Assembly: GCF_000787575.1 (NCBI RefSeq)
Contig: NW_012236519.1
Span: forward strand, 463,886-514,943
Direction of reading: 5' to 3'
Source: Acytostelium subglobosum LB1
Lineage: Eukaryota; Evosea; Eumycetozoa; Acytosteliales; Acytosteliaceae
DNA length: 51,058 nucleotides
In this document: positions 1-11,393 of the stretch, piece after piece
Numbering within the stretch: position 1 is the stretch's first letter
How the letters are laid out: each line of letters opens with the position of its first letter
Program-made: the position numbers and the translations under genes
The notes under the pieces: model-generated
Told to the model about the DNA's origin: nothing
The model's database searches: none
What the model saw: only the letters and a program-made list of their open reading frames with translations

Positions 1-702
1 CTCGCCTGCTTTGCTCTTGGCCTGTGCAAGGTTTGCTGGATGCATCATGAGAGTAAGGACACGGATCTCTGGGTCCAAACGGCTGGTGTAATGGAACACT
101 TTCTCTTCTTCACTCATGTTCAACGTGTGCTCCTTTTCTCCATATCGAGAGTTGAAGTTGGCAATGGGTGATCCATTCTGATGTAAGTGCTCCAACTCTG
201 TTCTCAACATTATGTTCTTGCTAGCAATGTCGAATCTTGTGTTCATGGCTTCCAACAAAGTTTGTACTGTGACAGGTCTGGGATTGAGCAAGTAGTACCA
301 TGTACGATCTGGTTCGTCAAACAATTGACCCATGTGATTGGCCAATTCCTCTTCGGTACAGTCAGTGTTGACCATCATCTGTCTCAGATTGATTGTCCAA
401 CTGTGGATAGATGCAGTCTTCTCTGACCATTTGCAATGTGGGATTGCATCTCTGATCGCTTTCTCTTTCCTCTCTCTCTCTCTTCTCTCTCTCTCTACTA
501 CATTCTCTTGTGGTCTAACTAATGCTTGTATTAACTGTAAGAGCTGTGCATTCTCAAATACGACTGGAGGTAAAATGTTTTGTTGAACTAGTTGTGGTGC
601 TGGTTGAGCCTGGGGTTGCTGTGCTGGCAGTTGTGGTTGTGCTTCCTGTTGTACTGGCTGTAGTACTGGTTGAGCCTGGGGCAAGGCTTGATTATTGTTC
701 AT
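1..702 (-). CDS. Gag-like protein of an LTR retroelement (partial, runs off left edge)
   Basis: Reading frame on the minus strand is open from ATG at 702 to the window edge (234 codons seen, C-terminus missing). After the start comes a Gln/Pro/Ala-rich stretch (about residues 5-40), then a charged Arg/Glu/Lys segment, then a region resembling Ty3/Gypsy-type Gag (retrotransposon gag fold): an INxxRYxEKE-like turn, then SEEEKVFHYTSRLDPEIR and a final Pro-Ala-Asn-Leu-x-x-Ala helix. This late part is the recognisable Gag signature (family knowledge). The frame is also open without ATG upstream to about 830, so a spliced 5' exon is possible. AT-rich DNA at 770-850 could be the promoter. Alternatively it is a domesticated Gag gene; the missing end would decide. 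Confidence 0.55.
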   Translation of the reverse strand, partial: MNNNQALPQAQPVLQPVQQEAQPQLPAQQPQAQPAPQLVQQNILPPVVFENAQLLQLIQALVRPQENVVERERRERERKEKAIRDAIPHCKWSEKTASIHSWTINLRQMMVNTDCTEEELANHMGQLFDEPDRTWYYLLNPRPVTVQTLLEAMNTRFDIASKNIMLRTELEHLHQNGSPIANFNSRYGEKEHTLNMSEEEKVFHYTSRLDPEIRVLTLMMHPANLAQAKSKAGE

Positions 703-818
703 TATTAATCCTAGTTCTCTTTTGCGTCTAGCAACGTATCTATTGAGTCTCTCCACTTTCTTATCAAAGAAAATATATATAAATATATAAATATTGTTGG
801 AACAAAATAAAAAATATT

Positions 819-2071
819 TCAAATAAAAAAAATAAAATATAAAAAAGTATAACAAATATAGATATATATATATGTATAACTGTATAATGTATAGAATGCC
901 CGCTTTATTAGTGTATTATGAATGATGTATATATACTGATTAGATGGAACATGGAATAGTGTTCTGTAGATTCCAGGATGATGACTCAGCAATGATAGAA
1001 TGTATGAGTCATGGTGACACATCGTGAATCGTATGTGACAAGTCGTCACAGCATCCAATTCGAAGTCAACTACAGATGTAGGTAGGCACCCGGATTGAAT
1101 GGGGTTTGAGGATGCCCAGCGAAGCTTCATGGCGGTGATTGAATTAGGAAACATAGTTGGTGGAATATCACCTACTATAACTACATCCAATGTGTGAACG
1201 CTAGAGGGAATATGTACGTTCGAATGGGTGAGATCGAGTTTTCTCTCCATTATTAAGTTGGTAACAGATTGTGGAATGCATCCAATTGGAAGTGGCTTGT
1301 TGAACTTTTTTCCTATCCGCAATGATGTCACAGAGGAAGGGATTGTTCCTGGAAGGAACTCTCCATTAACTTCGCACCCCAACACCAGCTGTGTGACGGA
1401 TGGAGGTATCGAACCAAGTGAAAAGGTGCAACCGAACCCGTGCTCAATTGAAAGAATTTCAATAGAACATGGTATGATGCCAGGGGAGATGTCTTGATTG
1501 ACAAGGTCGTTGAAAAAAATAGAAGTGACAGATGGGGGAATAAGATCATGGCTGATTGTTCGTTCTACCGTGAACTCAAAGCGCAAGGACTTGATATGGT
1601 GGTACTGTGAGTGTGGAACAAAGGACGGCTTGAAGTTTGAAATACGCTGGTCATAAACAACCTCCGTTGCAGTTGTTGGTATATATATTCCATTGTCGCC
1701 AATAAATGTTTGATGGTTGTCTGATTGTAAGCCACACCCATGGTAGCCCAAATGGTCGTCACTATTTTTACTGCAGACACGCCGCTTCAAAATGCTTTCT
1801 GGTAGTATAACAAGTGAAGGAAAGTAGAGGAGTAAGAATAAGAATACACGTAATACAAACATACAAACACAATATTGTGCAAATTTAATAGATACATACT
1901 CACAATAGATCTATATGTGAAGGGGGAGAAATTGGGTTCTTTGTAGTTGAGACGTTGCTGCAAAGCTGAATATATACCTTTGCACACAAGAGAAATACAT
2001 AGTTGATCTATCTCATCAAGTAGAAAATAAATATGCTGAGATATGGGGTGTTCAAGTATATGGACTAACAT
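819..2071 (-). CDS. F-box-like/FNIP repeat protein, two exons
   Basis: Exons 2071-1900 and 1798-819 (intron 1899-1799, GTATGT...CAG, phase 1) give 383 residues. The N-terminus (1-45) has the hydrophobic pattern of the F-box-like segment that opens many dictyostelid FNIP proteins (ISQHIYFLLDEIDQLCISLVCK). Residues about 120-270 carry about six degenerate FNIP repeats, recognisable by recurring G-x-IPxSVTxL (for example PGTIPSSVTSLRIGKKFNKPL). FNIP proteins form a large lineage-specific family in social amoebae, possibly ubiquitin-ligase adaptors (known for F-box, inferred here). The last about 30 residues are encoded by very AT-rich DNA and may be a weak tail. The start is the first ATG in frame. 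It lies head to head with the kinase gene. Confidence 0.75.
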
Positions 2072-2617
2072 TTGGTTGGTCTGTTATGTAAGTGAAAGTG
2101 AAAGTGAATAGTTAATAGTTGAAAACAAGAAACGAACAATGAAAGAAAATAAATTGCATTGGCCGCATTATGTGGGGCGTGTCATTCAAGACCCGGTTAA
2201 ACCCAAGAAATAACAAAAAAATAGTAGGCAGATATTTCACACTCACTGCAACTTGATCAGAGGCTCCCTCTTCCTCCCTCATAACCCTTGGTGCAAGCGG
2301 AGAGTGAAAATAATAATATATATATATATATTTGAATGAAGTAGATTGAATAGTGAACATTTAAACATGTATATTGTCATCAATTATTATTGTTTTTGTT
2401 GTTGATGATGTATACAGTTAGTGTTACTTTCGTCACTGTCGTATGTTTGATTTGGGTTAGCGACATCATAAATATAGTACATGTCTAGACATGACTCTAC
2501 TACTGTTTATTATTATTATTGATGGTGATGGATGAGTACAACCTTGAAACCTTGGTTTTTTGTTCATCCCTCCATTCAATGATCTGGACAAGTTATTTTT
2601 GAAGTTTTTTTATTAAT

Positions 2618-2633
2618 GTGGGGGAACCCCCAC
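2618..2633. promoter_or_regulatory. Perfect 7-bp inverted repeat GTGGGGG-AA-CCCCCAC
   Basis: Seen directly: seven-base arms with a two-base centre, about 290 bp upstream of the kinase start, in otherwise AT-rich DNA. G/C-rich boxes of this general kind bind factors such as GBF in Dictyostelium (family knowledge), but the match to a known site is not exact. It could be an operator for a dimeric factor or a small hairpin. Confidence 0.35.
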
Positions 2634-2705
2634 TTTTACCATCAAGTGAGGAGGCCCTTTTGGCGAGTCACCCACAATCCCTTGGCTACTCAATCATCAT
2701 TCGCA

Positions 2706-2725
2706 AACACACACACACACACACA
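2706..2725. repeat. (AC)n microsatellite
   Basis: About ten uninterrupted AC units upstream of the kinase gene. Confidence 0.9.
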
Positions 2726-2923
2726 AACAACGTTGTTAGAAACAAGGCAGATACTCTTCACTCAATCAGTCAACCATTCAACAAATAACAAGAAAGACGA
2801 TAATAATAGTCACAGAGTAGTAACAAGTTGTAGTAGTATAGTAGTAACATTGTTGTAATATTAGTAATAGTTTTGTAATATATTAGACAAGAGACAAGAA
2901 GAAGAAGGGACAGCGAAACAGCG

Positions 2924-5900
2924 ATGTCTACATTGTCAGTTCTTGACATGTATCCGACTCGTGCGTCGCCTACACTGCCCATCATCAACTTGGCCATACA
3001 TAGAAAGGCGATGGAAGATGGTGTTGGTAGTGATGGCCGAAGTGGTGGAGGAGGCGGAGGAGGCTCGTACGAACATCACCTTGGTCTATCAATCAGTAGC
3101 AGTAGCAGCAGTAGTATAGTCAGCAGCAGTAGTCATGGTAGTAGTCTTGGCGGATCATTCAATGATCGACTGCATCATCATCACACGCTCACACATCATC
3201 ACCTTGATTACGTGGACGATGATGTCGTCGACCTCTTATTGTCGCCGTCGGCCTCCACCCCCACACTAATGGTCACTGGCAACAGTAGTGCCCGCGATAG
3301 ACACAGTAATATAGAGAATACATTGACATCGACGACCAACACGACGACCACAACAACGACGACCACGACTACCACGACCACCAACAATCAATCAATAAGC
3401 AATCCAAACAATATCAATCAACCTTCATTCAATGACCTCAGTCTGACATGCGACACACTCACAGAGACGGACGACGACGACTTTGACATGGCGGCAGCCG
3501 CAGACGACGAGGAAGAGCAGGTCACAGAGGTGTTCTTTGGAAATGACGCAGACGAGGAGGAGGGTCGTTCAGTCAGGTTCGACAGCTCGCACAGTGTCAA
3601 GCGTGTTCACAGCAGTAGTCGCGCATCCTCGAGCAGTCCTGGAAGTGGCGGCATCACCGCACAACAGGAGTTTCTCGAGAGTCTGACGCCACACCAACAG
3701 AACCAATTACAGTTGTTGCAGGAACTGTATCATAGTAGTTCAAGGAGGATGCGTGAGCATCGATCACCTGCAACTGTGGCAATGTCCTCGCCAAACGTCG
3801 CGGGCAGTCCTCATCGATCGAACGCATGGCCCTCGTCCTCGGACTCACCACGACTCAACACGCCACCCATGCCCATCCCATTCCTGTCGTCCTCTCCACA
3901 CTCTGCCAATCAAGCTCACTCGCACGGCAACAGCAACATCAACAACACCAACAACAATGATGTCCATCAGATGTCGCCATCACCTTCACAGTCACCCCTG
4001 CTGGTGCCCCCTTATGCCTCGCCCATGTTCCTGAACTCGGGCAACTTCTCCCCACCATCCAAGTCGAGCACCAAGGGCAGCAACAGCAGTGGCGGCGGTA
4101 CCAATCTAAACGTGGCCAACAACGTCTTCTCCAACATCATCAAGAAGGGCAAGAGACTGACAACGATGTTCAGCAAGGATGGCGACGCGGACGAGCAGCA
4201 ACAGCACCAACAGTACAGCTACGTACAGATCTATCGTGGCATCAATGGAGAGAGCTGGCGAGCAAAGGTGAACTCATCGACAACAGTGCGCGATCTAATC
4301 TCAATGCTGTTGAGCACGACCACTATCGATCCGACGACTCTTACACTCTACATCACTCGCTCACTCAATGATTCATCGTTGGGCAGCAACAGCTCGTCCA
4401 ACAACCATGGCGACCTCAACAAGCCAGTCGAGAGGCAATTGAATGAGGATGAGAAGATACTAAAGGCCCAAAGGAAGTGGCCTGGTCCATCTGTATTTAT
4501 ACTAAAGACAAAGAGTAAGTTATCTTTTGCAATCTGGATGAGTGCGAGGACTGGACTGACCCCTCTCCGCCCTTACCTCCCATTTGCATCAAACTTGGAA
4601 ACAGAAGGAGATGGTCGATTCTCTGTTAGTTCAATCAATTCAGAGACGTCTGATCAATCTCAACATCAAAACAACTATCAATCACCTGTAGAATTATCCC
4701 CAATGGCATCTTTATCTCCATCACTCAAGTCCACCACCCCATCACCAATGTTCGAATCGACCTCATTGCACGTGCCGTCCTCGGTCGACGGCAGTGGCGG
4801 CGGCGGCCCCATGCCATACCTGAATTTGAATCACGACGGCAGCACCAACATGGACAATTCGTCCGAGTCTGAGTCGTGCTCCACTTGCAGCAGCTCCAAC
4901 AGTCAATCACCCAGCTTGGACCATCAATCGAGGAGGACAAGAAGGAAGCACTGGAAGAACGGCGAGTATCCTAAAAAGGAGATACGCTGGATCAGTCCAT
5001 TGGAGCTTGCAATCAGTACCAAGATTGGAGAAGGTTCCTTCTCACGCGTCTACAAGGGCACGTACAATGGCAAGACTGTAGCGATCAAAGTGCTAAACAA
5101 CAGCACACCAGAGCAATGGACAAACTTCAAGAAAGAGTACCGCATCCTCAGCATGACTTCACATCCTCGTTTGATCAAACTATATGGCGCATCAAAAGAG
5201 AGCAAGGTAAGTCCTATCCCTTTATCTTTGACACCTTGGTATCAACTCTAACAAACACCCAATCTTAATCAAACATTAGTTACTGATGGTGATGGAGTAC
5301 TGCGGTAATGGAAGTTTGGCCAAGATCATGGCAAGGAAGAACTTTGTCTTGACCTGGGAGCTGGTGTTGAAGTGGATGTTGGAGGCCTCAGCAGGCATCA
5401 ACTTCCTACATACAATGACACCAGCACTTGTACATAGAGATATTAAGGTATGGCTATTTCCATAGGTATGGTACCTTGTGGACATCATTAACTTACATTC
5501 ATCCATCCCTATCCTCAATCAATCCAGCCACATAATTTATTGATAACAACACAATATGCACTCAAGATTGCAGACCTTGGCTTGACCAAGGAGATAGACA
5601 TGCAGACCAATACCCTCAAAGGAACACTGGACTACATGGCACCAGTAAGTGTTTTGACACCCAACCGTCCATTTATACATCACAACTCTCTAACATCCAA
5701 TCAACACTTACCATCACCAGGAACTATTCGATGAGGTAGCACCGAGTCCATCATCGGATGTATACTCCCTTGGAATTGTCTTTTGGGAGCTTGCCAATCG
5801 ATTCCTCATGGGCAAGTACAAGAGACCGTTCGAGGACATACCTCAGATCACATTCAGCTACCAGATACCTATATTCACCAAGCAGGGCATCCGCCCCAAG

Positions 5901-6128
5901 ATGCCCGACAACTGTCCGCCCAACCTGGAGGACCTCATCCAGCGCTGCTGGCATCAAGACCCTGCACAAAGACCATCCTGTTATCAAGTGTTGTTGGACA
6001 TTGAGCAAATGTACAATGACTACGTCGATCATCATAACAGCAATGGCAATGGCAATGGCAATGGCAATGGCAACGGCAACAACAGTGTACATTACCAATC
6101 GCGACCATTACCGACAATGGCATTGTAG
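2924..6128 (+). CDS. TKL-type serine/threonine kinase with Ras-association-like domain
   Basis: Exons 2924-4514, 4605-5206, 5280-5447, 5528-5644, 5721-6128 (961 residues). The first intron (4515-4604, 90 nt) has no stop and keeps frame; if retained the protein gains 30 residues. Residues 1-430 are Ser/Asn/Thr/Gly/His-rich. Residues about 432-530 look like a Ras-association/Ras-binding fold ending in ERQLNEDEKIL...WP. The kinase domain spans about 664-925: GEGSFSRVYKG loop, Lys692 in VAIK, HRDIKPHN (Asp785), DLG instead of DFG (Asp803), APE (Glu827), and a TKL-like C-lobe. The tail has a Gly-Asn hexanucleotide repeat (6041-6075). A Ras/Rap-binding domain before a TKL kinase recalls Dictyostelium Phg2 (Rap1-linked adhesion kinase); orthology is an inference. 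Likely a cortical signalling kinase. Confidence 0.85.
6041..6075 (+). repeat. (AATGGC)n hexanucleotide repeat inside kinase gene
   Basis: Tandem AATGGC units encode an Asn-Gly run near the kinase C-terminus; length polymorphism would add or remove whole Asn-Gly pairs without a frameshift. Confidence 0.85.
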
Positions 6129-6533
6129 AGCAAATAAACAACCACAACTCATATTTATTCAATATCCTGATGCAGGCCTCTTCTGGACCTGTTGTGATGG
6201 CGTCTACTTTGATGTTGTTCGGTGTGAGAGTGATGTCCCAAGTGCTTCGAATTGGAGTGCATCTCACGCCTCCACTCTTGCTCTCGATCATATCATTATA
6301 CAGGGGTGTTTGTTGGTTGGTTGGTGGTTGGTTGGTTGGTTATTATTGTTGGACATAGTAATATTCGTTGCGTGATTGTAATGGATTGAATTTGATTGAA
6401 TTGGATTTGGTTGGATTGGATTGGCGTTGGGTGATCCATCACCAGAGGAAGGGTTAATTAAATAATGTGACACATGACGCAGTGCGATGCTATGGCTGGA
6501 TTATGGGACGGGTCATTGATGAAGTGATGATCA
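6129..6533. other. Intergenic 3' region between convergent kinase and rdeA
   Basis: About 405 bp between two convergent stop codons. It holds GGTT-type repeats (6310-6345) and GATTG/GGATT repeats (6378-6425). No supported gene or RNA seen; both 3' ends must terminate here. Confidence 0.5.
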
Positions 6534-7439
6534 TCACTTCGAAGATGCAGCACTGTTGCCATAAGTACGAAGCCCAGAACTAGGTGCAGTAGTGGCAGTC
6601 CTTGAATTCTGGTCCAGCTCTTTGTCACTCTTGCTACTGTTGTTGCTGATACCACTGTTGCTGGTGTTGTGGCTGTTGGTGCTGTTACTATGGTTGCCCA
6701 TACTATTGTTGCCAGACACCTTCTCGGTGGCGGTTTGGCTGTTGGGCTTATCGGAAACATTGTTATTGCTGCTGTTACTGCTGTTTTGTTTGGAGTTGTT
6801 TGATTCGGATGCCAACAATGATGATGATGATGAAGACGCTGATGATGATGCCGATGTGGCCGATGTTGGTCTGATTTCTGATGATGGCTTGGAGGATGGT
6901 TCTGTGGTCTTTGATGATCGATCATCTGCTGTACTGTTGTTCTTTGTTGTTGCCGCCGTTGTCAATGATGTCGACGAAGTTGATTGTGAAGCTGATACTG
7001 CAGTGGCTCCTGGAGGCACTGACGTTGCCGTCAGGGGTGGGGGCGAGGTCGCCTGCGAGCCATCCTCCTTGAAAGATGCCATATGTTTATCCAACAGCTT
7101 GAATAGCTCGCTCACCTCTGTTTCCAACTCTTCCATAAAGTTGGCCGCTTCGTCAAGCTTGCCCTCCTTGCAGTAGGCCTCTATCTTCCCACTGAGGAAG
7201 CGCACAGCCTCTGCGCCCATATAGCTGCTCGAGCCCTTGATATCGTGCGAGTGCAAAATGGAGGCCTTCTCATCATTGCTACGCAGAGATTCGGACAGCT
7301 GCGGCAAATGTTCGTTGACCGAGTCTTTATAAGAAGTGATCAAGTCCACTTCAAAGTCGGGATCGCTGTCAGAGTAGTCTGCCAACACATTCCTTTGGAA
7401 TCTCTCTGTTGGTGTTGGTCCTGAAAAGCTGGATATCAT
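6534..7439 (-). CDS. rdeA: RdeA-like histidine phosphotransfer (HPt) protein
   Basis: Single exon, 301 residues, ATG at 7439. Residues about 20-125 form an HPt four-helix domain: an acidic first helix (DSDPDFEVDLI), the phosphorylation motif HSHDIKGSS with the predicted phospho-histidine at His65, the GAEAVRFLSG turn, and a closing helix ending at KLLDKHMASF. In Dictyostelium RdeA relays phosphate from hybrid histidine kinases to the RegA response regulator-phosphodiesterase, setting cAMP levels during development (established). The position and context of His65 match RdeA. Residues about 130-301 are a Ser/Thr/Asn-rich low-complexity tail. It is cytosolic by lack of any signal or membrane segment. 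Confidence 0.85.
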   Translation of the reverse strand: MISSFSGPTPTERFQRNVLADYSDSDPDFEVDLITSYKDSVNEHLPQLSESLRSNDEKASILHSHDIKGSSSYMGAEAVRFLSGKIEAYCKEGKLDEAANFMEELETEVSELFKLLDKHMASFKEDGSQATSPPPLTATSVPPGATAVSASQSTSSTSLTTAATTKNNSTADDRSSKTTEPSSKPSSEIRPTSATSASSSASSSSSSLLASESNNSKQNSSNSSNNNVSDKPNSQTATEKVSGNNSMGNHSNSTNSHNTSNSGISNNSSKSDKELDQNSRTATTAPSSGLRTYGNSAASSK

Positions 7440-8453
7440 TATGTTTCTTTCTTTGTTTGATTGATTGGTTGATTGACTGTTTTGTTTGTTTGTTTGATGT
7501 TGTTGATGTTGACGATGTTGATGATGTTGATGTTGAACTTGTTATGATTAGATCGAGACAACAAGTAATAGAGAACCAATGATGAACAGCAAAAGGGGAG
7601 GGGAGCTCTTTACATCAATGACTTTGTTTCCTACTTCTAATTGATGTTATTGGTCTGTTATTGTTCTGGTTGTTTGTAGATGAAAAATTTAATGAATGAT
7701 TGGTTGGAGTTGATTGTGATGATGTGTATTCTTAATTGAATCAATATTATTAAAGAGAGAGAGGACTTTGGATTCAAAACAACATCAACAACAACACCAA
7801 CATTACACGAGAAGGAAGGAAAGGAAAGGAAAGGAAGGACGGATGGACAGACGGGCACAGTTAGAGTTGAGTTCCATCCATAAAAAACAAAGCTCGCAAC
7901 AACCAGTTGCATTGGTAATCATGAAAGAAACAAGGGGATGAACGAGAATGCTTGCTGGAAGGGGATGGAGAGTGCAAACAAACACACACTTAGACCCACT
8001 ACACACACTTCACCCCCACACCCACCTGTTCAGATGAGAGTGAGTGTGTATATGTGTGTCCAGAAGGAATGAATGAAAGAATGAATGAACACACAAAGTA
8101 GCAAGAGCTCCAATCATCAAGCGGCTCGTGCTCGCGATTACAGGTCCAACTTTAAGTTTTGTTGTTTGCAGCGTATGAAACAACCAAACGAATCTGACCT
8201 CTGTTTATTTGTTGTTGAGAACGGATATGAAAATGTGTGAATGAATGAATGAATGAATGAACAAATATCTAGAGTCAGAGTTTGGAGTATCATGTGACTT
8301 TCTTTCTTTGCCCAACACACACACACTCATGAACATCATTGATGAATCTAATCGCGTGTATTCTAACTTGATAGAGATATAAATATAGAATACCTAGCTA
8401 TTGGTAATAGTAATATCCTTTAATTGAAAGAGCGAGAGGATAAAGATAGCTAC
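7440..8453. promoter_or_regulatory. Long intergenic region upstream of rdeA
   Basis: About 1 kb 5' of rdeA and 3' of the SEC-C gene, both minus strand. It contains GATGTT/GTTGTT repeats (7491-7535), an (AAGG)n purine run (7811-7838), CACCCCCACACCCACC (about 8010-8026, similar in kind to GBF/G-box sites) and GAATGAATG repeats (8065-8090 and 8235-8262). No convincing ORF or RNA gene. Confidence 0.5.
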
Positions 8454-9607
8454 CTATTTTCTTGTCGACTTGGATGTTGTTGTTGACTTAGTCGTCGAGG
8501 TCGTGGCGGAAGAGGTGTCGGATGTAGGGTACGAGTAGTACTGTTTGGAGTTACCGGTTGCGCCATGACATTTCTTAAACTTCTGACCCGACTTGCAAGG
8601 ACAGACATCATTCACACCGACCTTTTGTTGTTTCATCGCAGGTATTCTAAGGAATTCGCGGTACTTGGCAATGGCGACTAAAGATGGTTGGATTGATGGA
8701 TGGGTGTTGTCGTTGTTAGTTAGCCAGGACATGACAGGAAAGGACAGGATAGGATATGACACATACTAAATAGTTCACTGGTTATACTACTAATGTCTGA
8801 TGTGCTGAGTGATGGGTCTTGCTTTTGTAACTTGACAAGCTGTGCTTGGTATTCATAGGGGTTCTTCTGGACCAAGTCCATCGCTTTATCACTTAACTGA
8901 ACCAACCGACTCATAACCTCTGCTTGCCATTCATTATTGAATATAACTGGTGATGGTGATGGTGATGGTGATGTTGTTGGTTCTGCTGATGCAGCTGGTT
9001 GATCTCCAATTGACATTATATCATTCAAGAGTACAACAGATTTGATTAGTGTCTCATCGATTGGACACTGTTGCAATGATTGTTCTGGAATGCGATGAAG
9101 TAGAGGTGCTTCATCATTCAATGATATCGACGCAGTCTCCACCACATTGATCTCCATGAACTTGATACCATGAGAGGAGGCGGCAGAATGTTTCTCGACA
9201 ACCTTTATCCACAAATCATCTATCTCTCTATTTGTTTGTTGTTGTTTAGCCTTTGGCTCCTTTGATATTGGTATATTATGACATCTCCAAACAGTGACTG
9301 TGGCAGTGGGTGTGGCAGCATCAGTGGCAGTGGAAGTGGCTATTGAAAGATGGTGATCCAATTCAGATGTGAGCAATGATTGATATGATGATATTGAGCC
9401 AGAGTAAAGATCAATATGCATCAATGATACTAATTTGGATGTTGATGTAATTGATCTTATAATGAATACACTTGAATCCAATGTTATAGAGTTACAATAT
9501 AATCTATTATTATTAATATTGTTTGATTCATTTGATTGTTGTTGTAATCTTGCAATAAATCCAGTTGGTATAAGATAGTTAACAATTGATGTTGATGTTG
9601 AAGTCAT
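8454..9607 (-). CDS. SEC-C motif protein of unknown function, two exons
   Basis: Exons 9607-8767 and 8677-8454 (intron GTATGT...TTAG, phase 1), 354 residues. The C-terminus carries CPCKSGQKFKKCH: Cys306, Cys308, Cys317 and His318 form the SEC-C zinc-binding motif known from the SecA C-terminus and many unrelated proteins, where it mediates protein or nucleic-acid contacts. Residues 1-280 have no family I recognise; they are mixed alpha/beta in appearance, with a Ser-Pro repeat near residue 220 and a helical stretch (EWQAEVMSRLVQLSDKAMDLV) before the intron. The intron holds short CCTGTC repeats. It shares a 174-bp divergent promoter with the pseudouridine synthase gene. Confidence 0.75.
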
Positions 9608-9669
9608 TGTTTGTTATTATTTGTTTGAATCGTGTGTGTTTGTGATGTATGAATGACGAAACACTCGGT

Positions 9670-9687
9670 CGTTTTTTGCAATCACAC
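9670..9687 (+). promoter_or_regulatory. Promoter element CGTTTTTTGCAATCACAC
   Basis: An 18-mer 95 bp upstream of the pseudouridine synthase ATG. The same 18-mer with one difference (T for C at position 10) lies at 40639-40656 upstream of array copy E. Recurrence in two unrelated promoters on the coding strand suggests a shared promoter signal. Confidence 0.4.
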
Positions 9688-9781
9688 ATAAAACTACAAC
9701 AATTTATTAATCACATGTTGTCTCGTTCAAACATACTTATTATTTGTATATATATATAGTTGTAATAATAAGAAATATAAT

Positions 9782-11393
9782 ATGATTGAGAAGATTAGAC
9801 TTGACAGATTGTTGTCAAACTTGGGTCTATGTACAAGGAGTAAGGCATTGTCATTCATAAATACAAACAAGGTCACTGTACAAGGACAAAAGACAACTCC
9901 AAAGTCTAAAGTATCAATAGATGAAGTTAGAATAGCAGGTAAACAATTAGAGAATACAAAACTGTATGTACACCTCCATCATTCATTCAATCAATCAATC
10001 ACATTACTCATTCATTCAATCAATCAATCAATCAATCAAACATTGTAGTTTAACAATAGCAGTTCATAAACCTGATGGATATGTATGCTCAACAGAGAAG
10101 ACTGCTGATCATAAGCTGATATATGACTTATTACCGGTATGTACATGATTGGATGATTGATGGTATCATGTACATGGACTAATATTATTGTTGGATGTTG
10201 ATTAGAAAGAGTTTATTAAGAGATCACCAACTTTGTCTGTGGCTGGAAGACTGGATAAATGGGTAACAGGTCTGGTACTGATGAGTCAGGATGGAAAGTT
10301 GGTCGAACGAATCATTACACCAAAGGACGATAGTGTTGGAAAGATATATGAAGTTGTCTGCAAGGAGAGGTTCAACGGTCGCGAGAAAGACGAGTTTGGG
10401 TCCGGCCAACTAATGTTGCGCAGTGAGACTGAACCTTGCAAGCCGGCCAAGTTTGAGCTGTTGGACGACGAGCTGAACAAAGCACGCATCACACTGTACG
10501 AAGGTCGTTATCATCAGGTCAGAAGAATGATGGCAGCCATGGGCAACAGGGCAATGGAGATTCACAGGACTCGCATTGGTCCAATCGAGTTGGGCGAACT
10601 GCCCGTTGGACAATGGAGACATCTCACTTCAGAGGAGATTGCAGAGTTGGAAAAGATCAAGGTCAGCAAGTCAGCAATCACAAAGAGATCATATAATCGA
10701 AAGAAGGCACTGTCCGACAAGGATGGCGGCGAAGACGAAGACGACGAAGAGGGCGACCAGAGGCTGCAGGCAGAGCTGGCCAACGAACCAGAGGAGGATG
10801 ACGAGAACGACGAGGATTATCAACGCAAGCTGAAGGAGCTGATCGAGGATGAGGAGAGGATCGCCAACTCGCGAGCCGTCGCCGCCGAGCAGCGCGAGCA
10901 GCAGAAGCAGCAACACGAGACTGAGGCCAAGGTGGCCGGAAGCGCGGCTGAGAAGATCGACCCAAGAGACTTGGAGACGAACGAACAGATGCAGGCAGAG
11001 ATTCATGCAGCCATCATGGCCAAGAACAAGGATGTACGATTTAATAGAAGAGGCGAGGTCATGGGAATCAACGAGGATCCAGATATCGATGTCACTGCGG
11101 AGGACCTGGAGAACCTGGTCAAGGACGATCCAGATTACAAGGCCTTCCTCAGGGAGGAGCCGGACGAAGACGATGAGTTTGATGAGGATGACGATGATTA
11201 TTACGAGCGCAAGCTGGCCGAGTCAGAGATGGACGATGGACAGTCAGACGAGATCCTGCCCGGACTGGATGCTTCCGAGAAGCCTTCCAACTTCAGTCGC
11301 AAGTCCAAGCCCAAGTCCAACTTTGCCAACGAGTACAAGAGGCGACAGAGATTGCAACAGTCCAAATCAAAGCCCAAGAGGAAGGAGCGATAA
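9782..11393 (+). CDS. RsuA/RluB-family RNA pseudouridine synthase with long acidic tail
   Basis: Exons 9782-9963, 10049-10136, 10206-11393 (485 residues). Residues about 5-50 are an S4 RNA-binding domain (RLDRLLSNLGLCTRSKA). HKPDGYVCS opens the catalytic domain, which has GRLDKWVTGL with the predicted catalytic Asp107, later KIYEV and RYHQVRRMM. This family isomerises uridine in rRNA. The usual Asp-Thr after GRLD-R is replaced by Trp-Val. Residues about 245-485 form an acidic/basic low-complexity extension absent from bacterial enzymes. There is no clear mitochondrial presequence, so nuclear, nucleolar or organellar location is open. It converges tail to tail with the flippase gene; the stop codons are 27 bp apart. 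Confidence 0.85.

Larger units (their letters stand above)
2072..2923. promoter_or_regulatory. Divergent intergenic region between FNIP gene and kinase gene
   Basis: This 852-bp stretch separates two divergently transcribed genes and must hold both promoters. It contains TA runs near 2320, a perfect inverted repeat GTGGGGGAACCCCCAC at 2618-2633, an (AC)n run at 2706-2725, and A-rich leader sequence just before the kinase ATG. Open frames here have no family likeness and low-complexity content, so no gene is called. Confidence 0.6.

Noticed and set aside
2112-2360. Minus-strand 82-codon open frame
   Set aside because: Low-complexity Tyr/Ile/Phe content from AT repeats, no family likeness, lies in a divergent promoter.
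6592-7176. Long plus-strand open frame opposite rdeA
   Set aside because: Leu/Val/Asp-rich shadow produced by Ser/Asn/Thr codon repeats on the other strand.
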